Shown: in pieces, positions 48,329 to 54,803 of the stretch
Numbering within the stretch: the stretch's first letter is position 1
Layout: every line of letters starts with the position of its first letter
NCBI GenBank assembly: GCA_003246335.1
Contig: QKAR01000154.1
Location: 1 to 54,803 of the forward strand
DNA: 54,803 bases
Origin: Spirochaetales bacterium
Lineage (GTDB): Bacteria > Spirochaetota > Spirochaetia > Treponematales > Treponemataceae
Direction of reading: 5' to 3'
Notes under the pieces: generated by a model
Told to the model about the DNA's origin: nothing
Databases searched by the model: none
Seen by the model: only the letters and a program-made list of their open reading frames with translations
Translations under genes and position numbers: made by a program

Positions 48329-50398
48329 CTATATCTTAAATTGCCCGACCTCTCGGGTCAGAATATCGATGCTTTCCTTATTCGTTTGGGAATCGCGATT
48401 TATCTCGTGAATCGCGGTCACGACCTGGGCGATGCCCGACGCCATCTCCGTCATGCTGCCAGAAACCTCCTCGGTGATGCGCCCGAGGTTAACGCTTTCC
48501 TTCGCGACCTCGTCGCTGCCGATGAGCATCTCGTCAGAGCCCGAGCGAACCATGTGCGTGATCTCCGTCAGGCTCCCGATCGCCGAAAGGATTTCCTTGC
48601 TGCCGACGCTTTGCTCGTCCATGGCCTTGCGGATCTCGTTCTCGCGCTCGGAAAGGAGCTTGACGCGGGCTTCCATGACGCCGAATTGCCGTTGGACCAC
48701 GTCCGACGCCTCGGTAACTTGATCGATGGATTTCTTGATCGTCTGAAGCACGGTCGAGATCGTCTTTGCCTGAACCGATGAAGACTCGGCGAGGTTGCGG
48801 ATTTCGTCGGCGACGACCGAAAAGCCCTTGCCCGCCGTTCCCGCGTGGGCGGCCTCGATGGCGGCGTTCATCGCGAGAAGGTTCGTCTGGCTCGCGATGC
48901 TTTCGATGATCGCGCTGATCTCGATGAGGCCCTCGGAATCCTTCGCAATGGAGCGAACGATTTCCGAGACGTTCGAAAGATCCTCTTTTCCCTTCGCGGA
49001 AGCGGTCGAGAGTTCGCTGACGTTCTCCCCGTTCTGCGCGAGGTTCGTCGCGACCGAGCCGATGTTCGCGATCATCTGCTCGATGGCCGCCGACGACTGC
49101 GAAACGATTTTCGTCTGCTCGACGACGAAGCCGTTAAGCTTCTCGATGTTCTTCCTGATTTGGTCCACGGCGGAATTCGTCTCGACGACGCTCGCGGATT
49201 GGTTAATGGTCTGGTTTTTGATGCTTTCGATATTCGCGCTGATCTGCTGGACGGAGGAGGCCGTCTCCTCCATGCTCGTGGAAAGAGAGCCGCCGATGCC
49301 GGACAGGACGCCGGTCTGTCGGTCGATTTCCACGATGAGGGAACGGACCGTATCGAGCGTTTTATTCACGTAGGTAGACATCGTGCCGATCTCGTCCGTG
49401 GTGTCGACGTCGAGGCGTTTCGTGAGGTCGCCCGAACCTTCGGAAATGTCCTTGAGCATCGCGATCGTCCGGCGGATCGGGGCTAGCATCCGCAGTACGT
49501 AGAGCGAGGAGAGGACGACGACGAGAAGACCGACGACGGCGGTGATGATGACCGAGAGAACGAGCAGGTCCGATAGGACTTTTTTGATTATCGCGAGGTC
49601 CTTGCCGATGAAGAACGAGCCGACCGGCTCGCCGGAAGAATCGGCGATTGCCCAATGCGCGCCGTCGTAAATGACGGAACCTATCTCCTCCGTCCCCGAC
49701 CACTCGCCCGCGTCTCCCGAGAGGGCGGCGGAAACGTCGGGGTTCTGTATGCTCATGCCGACCGCGCGTTTTCCCTCGGTCACGACCGTCGTCGACGCGC
49801 ATACCCCGTTCACGTAGATCGAGCAGTCAACCGAGTAATTGCTCTTGATCGAGTCGACGAAAGCCTCGGTCGAAAGGTCGAAGCCCACCTCGACCGTGCC
49901 GATTATCCTCGAGCCATCGTAGATCGGGAAGCTCGCGCATATCGTCAGCGGCCGCTCGAAGTCCACCTCGAAACCGGCGAGGCCAACGCCGTCAAGCGCC
50001 ATCGAAACGTTTTTCCTGTCCGCAAGGCTGTCCCCGGATTCCGAGGAATTCCCCCTTCCTAAAACCGTGCCGGATGCGTCGGTTATGACCAGGAAGTCGG
50101 CGCCGAGCCACGTCATCGAATTTCCCGCTATCGCGGAAATCGCCTTTCCGTCGCGATCGAGTATCGCCGCGGAGAGATCGGTCCGGGACGCGACGATCGA
50201 CGCGAATCCCGAAACGGTGTTCTGCCGTTCGGCCAATCGCTTCGTGACGCCCTCTCGCGCCTGCACCACTTCCGTATGTGCGACGCTCGTGAGCGCGCGC
50301 TGGAAAATAACGAAGGAGGCGACGCAAATCGAGGCCGCCGCGATGAGTACCGCGATAAACACCAGCAGGTTAATTTTCTTCGAGAGTGAGAATTTCAT
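48329..50398 (-). CDS. Methyl-accepting chemotaxis protein with Cache-type sensor
   Basis: A 689-residue inner-membrane chemoreceptor. Transmembrane segment 1 is residues 10-32. The periplasmic region of about 240 residues has Cache features: [39 protein letters not shown] and [19 protein letters not shown], so probably a double Cache. Segment 2 (about 280-303) leads into HAMP ([24 protein letters not shown]). The signalling tip is [22 protein letters not shown]. There is no CheR-tethering pentapeptide; the protein ends VGQFKI. GGAG precedes the ATG. It lies directly downstream of lsrF on the same strand, separated by 141 nt with a hairpin, which suggests a link with AI-2 sensing. Confidence 0.93.
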   Translation of the reverse strand: MKFSLSKKINLLVFIAVLIAAASICVASFVIFQRALTSVAHTEVVQAREGVTKRLAERQNTVSGFASIVASRTDLSAAILDRDGKAISAIAGNSMTWLGADFLVITDASGTVLGRGNSSESGDSLADRKNVSMALDGVGLAGFEVDFERPLTICASFPIYDGSRIIGTVEVGFDLSTEAFVDSIKSNYSVDCSIYVNGVCASTTVVTEGKRAVGMSIQNPDVSAALSGDAGEWSGTEEIGSVIYDGAHWAIADSSGEPVGSFFIGKDLAIIKKVLSDLLVLSVIITAVVGLLVVVLSSLYVLRMLAPIRRTIAMLKDISEGSGDLTKRLDVDTTDEIGTMSTYVNKTLDTVRSLIVEIDRQTGVLSGIGGSLSTSMEETASSVQQISANIESIKNQTINQSASVVETNSAVDQIRKNIEKLNGFVVEQTKIVSQSSAAIEQMIANIGSVATNLAQNGENVSELSTASAKGKEDLSNVSEIVRSIAKDSEGLIEISAIIESIASQTNLLAMNAAIEAAHAGTAGKGFSVVADEIRNLAESSSVQAKTISTVLQTIKKSIDQVTEASDVVQRQFGVMEARVKLLSERENEIRKAMDEQSVGSKEILSAIGSLTEITHMVRSGSDEMLIGSDEVAKESVNLGRITEEVSGSMTEMASGIAQVVTAIHEINRDSQTNKESIDILTREVGQFKI

Positions 50399-50489
50399 TC
50401 GTTACTCCGGTATAGCTATTTTGTGAGGGGTAAAACGCAGCGAGCCATCGCCCACGAAGCGCCTTGAGTATTTTGTAATGATGGGCGTC

Positions 50490-50515
50490 GGCGCGACGCC
50501 CGCAAACGTCGCGCC
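50490..50515. other. Hairpin between lsrF and the MCP gene
   Basis: GGCGCGACG (50490-50498) pairs with CGTCGCGCC (50507-50515). There is no T-run on the minus strand, so termination may be partial or Rho-assisted. It probably lowers or ends read-through from the lsr operon into the MCP gene. Confidence 0.5.
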
Positions 50516-50539
50516 GAGTATGCGTTTGGACAGGGCGTT

Positions 50540-51424
50540 TTACCGTCCGCCGATCGAATCCTTGTAGAATTCAAGCGCCTCTTTGTCCGTAAAGCCCTCG
50601 TGCACGATTTTGCGAATCGCGAAGGCCATCTCTAAACTGTGTTCGCTTTGGAATATATTGCGGCCCATATCGAGGCCCTTCGCTCCCCCTTGGATCGAGC
50701 GATACGCGAGCGTAAGCGCTTCCTCTTCGGGAAGTTTCTTTCCGCCCGCTACCACTATCGGGACGGGGCACGCGGCGACCACTTCCTCGAAGTTATCACA
50801 GTAGTAGGTCTTTATGATAGAGGCGCCCATTTCGGCGATGATGCGCGTCGCGAGCTTGAAGAATCGGTCGGTGCGCTCCATGTCCTTGCCGACGGCGACG
50901 ACGCCGAGGACGGGAACGCTGTAGCGGTTCGCCGCGTTAATCGTGCGGGAAAGGTTATCGATGCTGGAAAGCTGACCATCAGCGCCGATGAAAGTCTGGA
51001 CGGCGACGCAATCGGCGTTCATGCGGATCGAGTCTTCCATGTCGACGGCGATGACCTCGTGGCTCAGGTCATCGTTCAGCATCGAGGAGCCGGACGAGAC
51101 GCGGAGAGCGATTGATTTTCCGCAGTTCGGCGGTATGCAGGAGCGGATGGCGCCGCGCGTGCCCATGAGCACGTCGACCGCGGGGAAAAGTTTCGGGACG
51201 ACAAGATCCAGTCGCTCAAGGCCGGCCGTCGAACCCATGAAATACCCATGATCGAATGCGAACATGACCGTATTCCCGCTTTTGGGGTCGAAAATGTTGG
51301 ATAGGTGTTTTTTCATTCCCCAGTCAAGGTTGTTGCAGCCCTTAACGTGAAACGCTTTTTGATTTCCAAAATCCTCGTCGATGTGATAGTCTTTCGCGAC
51401 CTTTAAGCCGTCTTTGTCTGCCAT
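50540..51424 (-). CDS. lsrF: LsrF, 3-hydroxy-5-phosphonooxypentane-2,4-dione thiolase
   Basis: A 294-residue class I aldolase-like barrel that closely follows the E. coli LsrF sequence: the opening MADKDGLK, KGCNNLDWGM, FDHGYFMG, GLERLD, the Schiff-base lysine Lys205 in IIKTYY, CPVPIVVAGGKKLPE and GLDMGRNIFQS. LsrF transfers an acetyl group from the isomerised phospho-AI-2 to CoA, giving DHAP and acetyl-CoA. The enteric operon has LsrG next, an isomerase acting before LsrF; it is absent here. AAAGGGAGA precedes the ATG. Between lsrB and lsrF lies a terminator-like hairpin that should reduce lsrF levels relative to lsrB. Confidence 0.9.
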   Translation of the reverse strand: MADKDGLKVAKDYHIDEDFGNQKAFHVKGCNNLDWGMKKHLSNIFDPKSGNTVMFAFDHGYFMGSTAGLERLDLVVPKLFPAVDVLMGTRGAIRSCIPPNCGKSIALRVSSGSSMLNDDLSHEVIAVDMEDSIRMNADCVAVQTFIGADGQLSSIDNLSRTINAANRYSVPVLGVVAVGKDMERTDRFFKLATRIIAEMGASIIKTYYCDNFEEVVAACPVPIVVAGGKKLPEEEALTLAYRSIQGGAKGLDMGRNIFQSEHSLEMAFAIRKIVHEGFTDKEALEFYKDSIGGR

Positions 51425-51441
51425 GTAAGCAATCTCCCTTT

Positions 51442-51475
51442 AAAAAAAAATCAAAGGCGGCCGTTCCCGGCCGCC
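51442..51475 (-). terminator. Intercistronic terminator/attenuator between lsrB and lsrF
   Basis: GGCGGCCG (51456-51463) and CGGCCGCC (51468-51475) form an 8-bp perfect stem with a TTCC/GGAA loop. On the minus strand it is followed by TTTGATTTTTTTTT. As it sits inside the operon it is likely a partial terminator. Confidence 0.75.
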
Positions 51476-51484
51476 AAACTTCGA

Positions 51485-52540
51485 TTAGAAGTTATAGTTG
51501 TTCATGTTGTCGATCGTGAAAACGACGCGCTCGGGAAGCAGCACGACGCCGGAGTCCTTGGCGGTGTAAGCCTTGGAATCGAGGACGGTGTTCGGGAGCA
51601 CCTCAACGGTACCGATGTCCGGAACGTTGATCTTGTCGCCGACGTTGATCTTCTTGCCGGTGGAGAGGTAGTACGCGAGGTAGCAACCGAGAGCGCCCTG
51701 AACCTTGCAGTCCCAGAGGCCCCAGCGGGCGAGAACGCCGGCGTTGCAATAGCCCTTCATCGAGTTCGGGGCGGCGAAACCGGTGATGGAAACGTCTTTC
51801 TTCGTCTTTCCGAGGTTCTGGGCGGCCTGGGCCTGTCCGGGAAGCGCGGTGGAGTCGTTGCAGATGATTCCGTCGATGTCCGGGTGCGCGGTCAAGATCG
51901 CCTCGCCGATGGTAATCGCCTTCTCGGCGTCCTGCTCGGAGTAGTAGTTGCGCGGGGCGACGTTCACCCATTTAGGATAGGTCTTCTTGATATAGGCCTC
52001 GCCGGCTACCTGCCAGGAATTCTGGTCGGTAACGGTCGCCTGGGAATAATGCCAGCAATACTTAATCTTGTCCTTGGCGGGATCCTTGCCGCGTTCCTTC
52101 AAAGAAGTCACGAGCATGTCGACGAGCATCTTGCCGAGGATGTCGGGCGTTCCCTGGGAAACCATCACGGAGCGCGCGTCGCCGGCGACGTCGGAGTCCC
52201 ACGTTACGACTTTCACGCCCGCTTTGCGAGCCTCTTTCAGGATCGAGTTCAAGCCGGACGCGTCGACGGACGATACGCAAATCGCGTCCGCGCCGGTGTT
52301 GATCGCGTTGTCGATGACCGTCACCTGGTTGGCGACCGAAGCGACGGGGTTGCCGTCGTACTTCACGGTAAAGCCGTGCTTTTTCGCGTAATCCTGCGCG
52401 CCCACGTTCGCGGACTCGAAGAACGCGTTCCCCGTCAGTTTGGGAATGAACACGACTGTTTTGTTGCCTTTCGATTGACCGAAGGCCACGGTCGACGCTA
52501 ACAGCGCGAACCCAAGAACGATGGACAGAGTCTTTTTCAT
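51485..52540 (-). CDS. lsrB: LsrB-type autoinducer-2 binding protein
   Basis: A 351-residue periplasmic binding protein with a classical signal peptide (MKKTLSIVLGFALLASTVAFG). It parallels enteric LsrB throughout: FIPKLTGNAFF, VVTWDSD, TVTDQNSW, LPERVVF and the ending NMNNYNF. AI-2 ligand positions known for Salmonella LsrB map to Lys34, Asp115, Asp172, Gln173 and Pro234. The last one (Ala222 there) is Gln236 here (ALPGQAQ). So five of six ligand residues are kept. GGAGG lies before the ATG. The start is taken at 52540, because the open frame upstream runs into untranslated hairpins. Part of lsrACDBF. Confidence 0.85.
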   Translation of the reverse strand: MKKTLSIVLGFALLASTVAFGQSKGNKTVVFIPKLTGNAFFESANVGAQDYAKKHGFTVKYDGNPVASVANQVTVIDNAINTGADAICVSSVDASGLNSILKEARKAGVKVVTWDSDVAGDARSVMVSQGTPDILGKMLVDMLVTSLKERGKDPAKDKIKYCWHYSQATVTDQNSWQVAGEAYIKKTYPKWVNVAPRNYYSEQDAEKAITIGEAILTAHPDIDGIICNDSTALPGQAQAAQNLGKTKKDVSITGFAAPNSMKGYCNAGVLARWGLWDCKVQGALGCYLAYYLSTGKKINVGDKINVPDIGTVEVLPNTVLDSKAYTAKDSGVVLLPERVVFTIDNMNNYNF

Positions 52541-52562
52541 CAATTCCTCCTTGCTATATTCC

Positions 52563-52627
52563 CGCCGATGCGCGCTATGGCCATCGGCGAAATGCACGAA
52601 CAAAAAGATACCCGACGCGTTGTCGGG
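52563..52627 (-). promoter_or_regulatory. Two hairpins between lsrD and lsrB
   Basis: Stem 1 is CCCGAC/GTCGGG (52611-52616 with 52622-52627), followed on the minus strand by a T-rich tail (52602-52606). Stem 2 is CGCCGATG/CATCGGCG (52563-52570 with 52582-52589), ending 22 nt before the lsrB start and 11 nt before its GGAGG. The arrangement suggests partial termination or processing, which would give the binding protein a more stable message than the permease genes. Confidence 0.5.
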
Positions 52628-52645
52628 CGACGATGCGCCGGCCGA

Positions 52646-53668
52646 TTACGCGTCGCGGGCGAAGCGGGCGCGAATCCGTCGAACGAACAGAAGCGGATCG
52701 CCCGAGCCGAGGGCGAACCGGGCCGCGACGGCGACGACCAGCAATATGCCGACCGGGATCTCGAGGTACTGCGTGTTGACTCCGACCATCGATAAGCCGA
52801 AGCGGAGCAAGCCGATTACCAGGGCCGCGAGGGCGGTGCCGATGACGCCGCCGGTACCTCCGAGGTTCGAGGTTCCGCCCAGCACGACGGCCGTGATTAC
52901 CGGCAGGGTGATTTCCTTGCCGAGGTCGGATTTCGCGGTGCCGAGATACGCCGTGATGAGAATTCCGGCGAGCGACGCGCCGAAACCCGAAAGCACGTAG
53001 GTCGACATGGTAACGAGCCGAGTGTTTACGCCGCAATATTCCGCCGCGTTCTTATTCACGCCGCAAAGGAACACCTTGCGACCGTACTTCGTCAAGTGCA
53101 GAAGGGCGAAAGCGACGAGCGTCAGCACGAGGAAAATTATCAATTGATTCGGTATAACGCCGAGTATCCTTCCCTTCGCGAATTGGGTAAAGGCCTCCGG
53201 AAAGCCGCTGATGCCTTGGTACGACTCGTTCGACGAGAGATTCGCGACCACGAGGGAAAGCCCCGAAAAAAGGAATGAGCCGCCGAGCGTGACGACCATG
53301 GGCTGAACGCCCGTATAGGCCACGAAAAAACCGCTCAACGCGCCGCACAAGGCGCCGACGAGCAGACCGAGACCGCAGGCGACGTACAAGTTCACGCCGA
53401 AATCGTTCCATAGGACGCCGATGACGATCGAGGTCAGGCCGACGATGGCGCCGGACTGAATGTCGATGCCCCCGGTTATCAGGACGAAGGTCACGAAAAG
53501 GGAGACGATGCAGATCGTCATGAAATTATTGATGCTCCCGAACAAAACGCGCGGCATCAGGAATTTCGGGTTCAGCGCGCCGAATATCAAAACCTCGGCG
53601 ATCAACAGCAGGACAAGGAAACTTTCCCATCTCACCACTTTTTTCCGTAAATCGAATTTCCCTGTCAT
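52646..53668 (-). CDS. lsrD: LsrD-type AI-2 ABC permease
   Basis: A 340-residue inner-membrane permease of the BPD-type sugar family with about ten hydrophobic segments. It matches LsrD order: RWESFLVLLLIAEVLIFGALNPKFL, ITGGIDIQSG (where enteric LsrD has ISGGIDISFG), GFPEAFTQFA, SARSDLG-like TAKSDLG and AVVLGGTSNLGGTGG. It forms the transmembrane channel with LsrC. The start overlaps the LsrC stop by 4 bp (53665-53668). A 105-nt spacer with hairpins separates it from lsrB. Confidence 0.85.
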   Translation of the reverse strand: MTGKFDLRKKVVRWESFLVLLLIAEVLIFGALNPKFLMPRVLFGSINNFMTICIVSLFVTFVLITGGIDIQSGAIVGLTSIVIGVLWNDFGVNLYVACGLGLLVGALCGALSGFFVAYTGVQPMVVTLGGSFLFSGLSLVVANLSSNESYQGISGFPEAFTQFAKGRILGVIPNQLIIFLVLTLVAFALLHLTKYGRKVFLCGVNKNAAEYCGVNTRLVTMSTYVLSGFGASLAGILITAYLGTAKSDLGKEITLPVITAVVLGGTSNLGGTGGVIGTALAALVIGLLRFGLSMVGVNTQYLEIPVGILLVVAVAARFALGSGDPLLFVRRIRARFARDA

Positions 53669-54675
53669 TTGCGAACCTCCCCGGATGCGGGAAGAGCCCC
53701 GTCCGTTTTCGCCGCGAGGCGTTCTTTTCGAAGTTTTTCCGCCGAGCGGGCCTGGAACACCGCGTCGAAGACGACGATGAGAATGAGCAATACGCCGGTG
53801 ATCGTGTTGTCGTAATCGGACGGCAGGCCGAGGAAAACGAGAACGCGGCTTATCGAGGCCATGATCGCCGCGCCGACCGCCGCGCCGACGAGGGAGCCGA
53901 CGCCGCCGGTAAGGCTAATGCCGCCCAGCACGCAGGCCGCGATGACTTTCATCTCGTAGCCGTCGCCGGCGATCGGGGTAACGAAACCAACCCGGCTGAC
54001 GAACAGGACGCCGCCGATAGAGGCGAACACGGAGCAAAGCACGAAGGAGACCATTTTCGTGCCGCGCACGGAAATTCCCAAAAGGTTCGCTCCGTTGGGG
54101 TTATCGCCGACGGCGATGAAGTACCGACCCCGGCGGGTCTTGGTCATGATGAAAAGGCCGATGGCCATGACGACGAGCGAGGCGAGGTAAAACCACGTAA
54201 TCGAGCCGATCGAACGCGCGAGCGCGTAGGACTTGAATTGCTGGGGAATGTTCTCGACCCATTTGCCGTCCGTGTACACGTAGACGAGGCCGCGCACGAT
54301 ACCGTTAATGCCGAGCGTCATGATTATCGAGGGAACCTTCAAAAACGTGATGCCGAAGCCGTTGACGAGACCGATCGCGAGCCCGACTAACAGCGCGATG
54401 CAAATGCCCTCGACCGGGCTTCCGTCGCGAACGTACGAACCGCATATCGCGGCGGTGATGCCGAGCGTGGCGCCCACGGATACGTCGATTTCGCCCGTGA
54501 TGATGACGAATGCGATGCCGAGCGCGACGACGGTATAGACCACGCTGCTATTCAGGCAAAGCACGATATTTGCGACGCTCAGGAACGCCGGATTGACGAG
54601 CCCGATGCCGAGAAACAGCGCGATCAAAAAGACGATCGCCGTAGTCTCGCGAGGAAGGCGTATCTTAGTTTTCAT
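53665..54675 (-). CDS. lsrC: LsrC-type AI-2 ABC permease
   Basis: A 336-residue permease with the BPD-sugar fold, about ten hydrophobic segments. Shared with enteric LsrC: ITGEIDVSVGATLGI, LKVPSIIMTLG, YTDGKWVENIPQQFK (enteric TGGKWIEGLPAELK), AVGDNPNGANLLGI, FVTPIAGDGYEMKVIAACVLGGISLTGG. GGAGG precedes the ATG, which overlaps the lsrA stop (ATGA). The GKWVENIP stretch is the best LsrC pointer against general ribose permeases. Confidence 0.85.
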   Translation of the reverse strand: MKTKIRLPRETTAIVFLIALFLGIGLVNPAFLSVANIVLCLNSSVVYTVVALGIAFVIITGEIDVSVGATLGITAAICGSYVRDGSPVEGICIALLVGLAIGLVNGFGITFLKVPSIIMTLGINGIVRGLVYVYTDGKWVENIPQQFKSYALARSIGSITWFYLASLVVMAIGLFIMTKTRRGRYFIAVGDNPNGANLLGISVRGTKMVSFVLCSVFASIGGVLFVSRVGFVTPIAGDGYEMKVIAACVLGGISLTGGVGSLVGAAVGAAIMASISRVLVFLGLPSDYDNTITGVLLILIVVFDAVFQARSAEKLRKERLAAKTDGALPASGEVRK

Positions 54676-54803
54676 TTATTCCCTCCTGCGACGACGCCGA
54701 ACGCGGCGGACATCAAGCGATCTTGGGTTATTTCTTCCTTGCAGAATTCGCCGTTTATGCGGCCGCAATACATAGTCATCGCGCGGTCGCTCAAGCCGAC
54801 AAT
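54672..54803 (-). CDS. lsrA: C-terminal end of the ABC ATPase (LsrA-type), cut by the window
   Basis: The last 43 residues of an ABC sugar-import ATPase: IVGLSDRAMTMYCGRINGEF, then KEEITQDRLMSAAFGV. This is the usual end of the second ATPase domain in MglA/RbsA/LsrA proteins (IxxLSDRxxVMxxGRIxGE...). The stop overlaps the lsrC start (ATGA). Position fits lsrA as the first structural gene of lsrACDBF. The main part and any regulator (LsrR) or kinase (LsrK) lie outside the window. Confidence 0.75.
   Translation of the reverse strand: MVGLSDRAMTMYCGRINGEFCKEEITQDRLMSAAFGVVAGGNK

Noticed and set aside
50399-50480. Sigma-28 promoter ahead of the MCP gene
   Set aside because: GGCGATGG resembles the -10 box but the TAAA element is missing at the required distance.

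Overview
The window is a compact, GC-rich chromosomal segment that most likely comes from a spirochaete of the Treponema group. This is inferred from the gene families, because there is no rRNA or marker phylogeny to test it with. The pointers are many lipoproteins with loose lipoboxes, a small TRL-like lipoprotein, a FapA/DUF342 protein, a protein that recalls the spirochaete family DUF5312, an MCP ending in FKI and tRNAs without encoded CCA. Genes overlap by ATGA or TGATG at many junctions, and three convergent gene pairs overlap at their 3' ends. Almost everything is housekeeping or envelope biology. I see no prophage, IS element or CRISPR array.

Layout. 1-4.3 kb: the tail of an unknown gene, three small lipoproteins, Hsp33 and a MATE exporter. 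4.3-9.6 kb: an RRM protein behind a long structured leader, an M28 peptidase, glucose-6-phosphate isomerase with ArgR, and FapA. 9.5-14.2 kb: a minus-strand run of zinc-ribbon protein, MurI, RsgA and MutS2. 14.2-19.1 kb: a pentapeptide-repeat protein, an atypical MBL-fold protein, a HEGFH lipoprotein with an unknown partner, and a phospholipase-C-like protein. 19.1-28.1 kb: DUF3820, ArgS, a PgeF-type protein, the DUF5312-like protein, a tRNA-Gln/tRNA-Glu unit with a 72-bp tandem repeat, Apt, TsaD, a divergent polysaccharide deacetylase, and an alternative sigma-70-family factor. 28.1-41 kb: an M20 peptidase, an ABC-F protein, an SH3 lipoprotein, an MFS protein with a HEAT-repeat tail, PepF, a DUF975 protein, a RecQ-like helicase, and HisH-HisF. 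41-46 kb: a GldA-GldF-GldG-like ABC system with a DUF4340 protein. 46-54.8 kb: an aldo/keto reductase, an AEC carrier, an MCP and an lsrACDBF-type operon for autoinducer-2 uptake and breakdown.

Three system-level signals stand out. First, the sigma-70-family gene at 27106-27933 has a near-perfect sigma-54 promoter (27965-27982), an arrangement like the RpoN-to-RpoS cascade of Borrelia. Second, the gene order at 50540-54803 is lsrA-C-D-B-F, as in enteric bacteria, and an MCP gene lies directly downstream. This suggests AI-2 import, catabolism and perhaps chemotaxis. Third, many genes at the head of a transcript have no Shine-Dalgarno sequence and carry a -10 hexamer 5-8 nt before the start codon, often with a matching -35 element 17-18 nt further upstream. 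This predicts many leaderless mRNAs. Operon-internal genes and a separate set of abundant genes keep normal GGAG-type sites.

All functional calls rest on reading translated sequence and motifs. No database search was possible.
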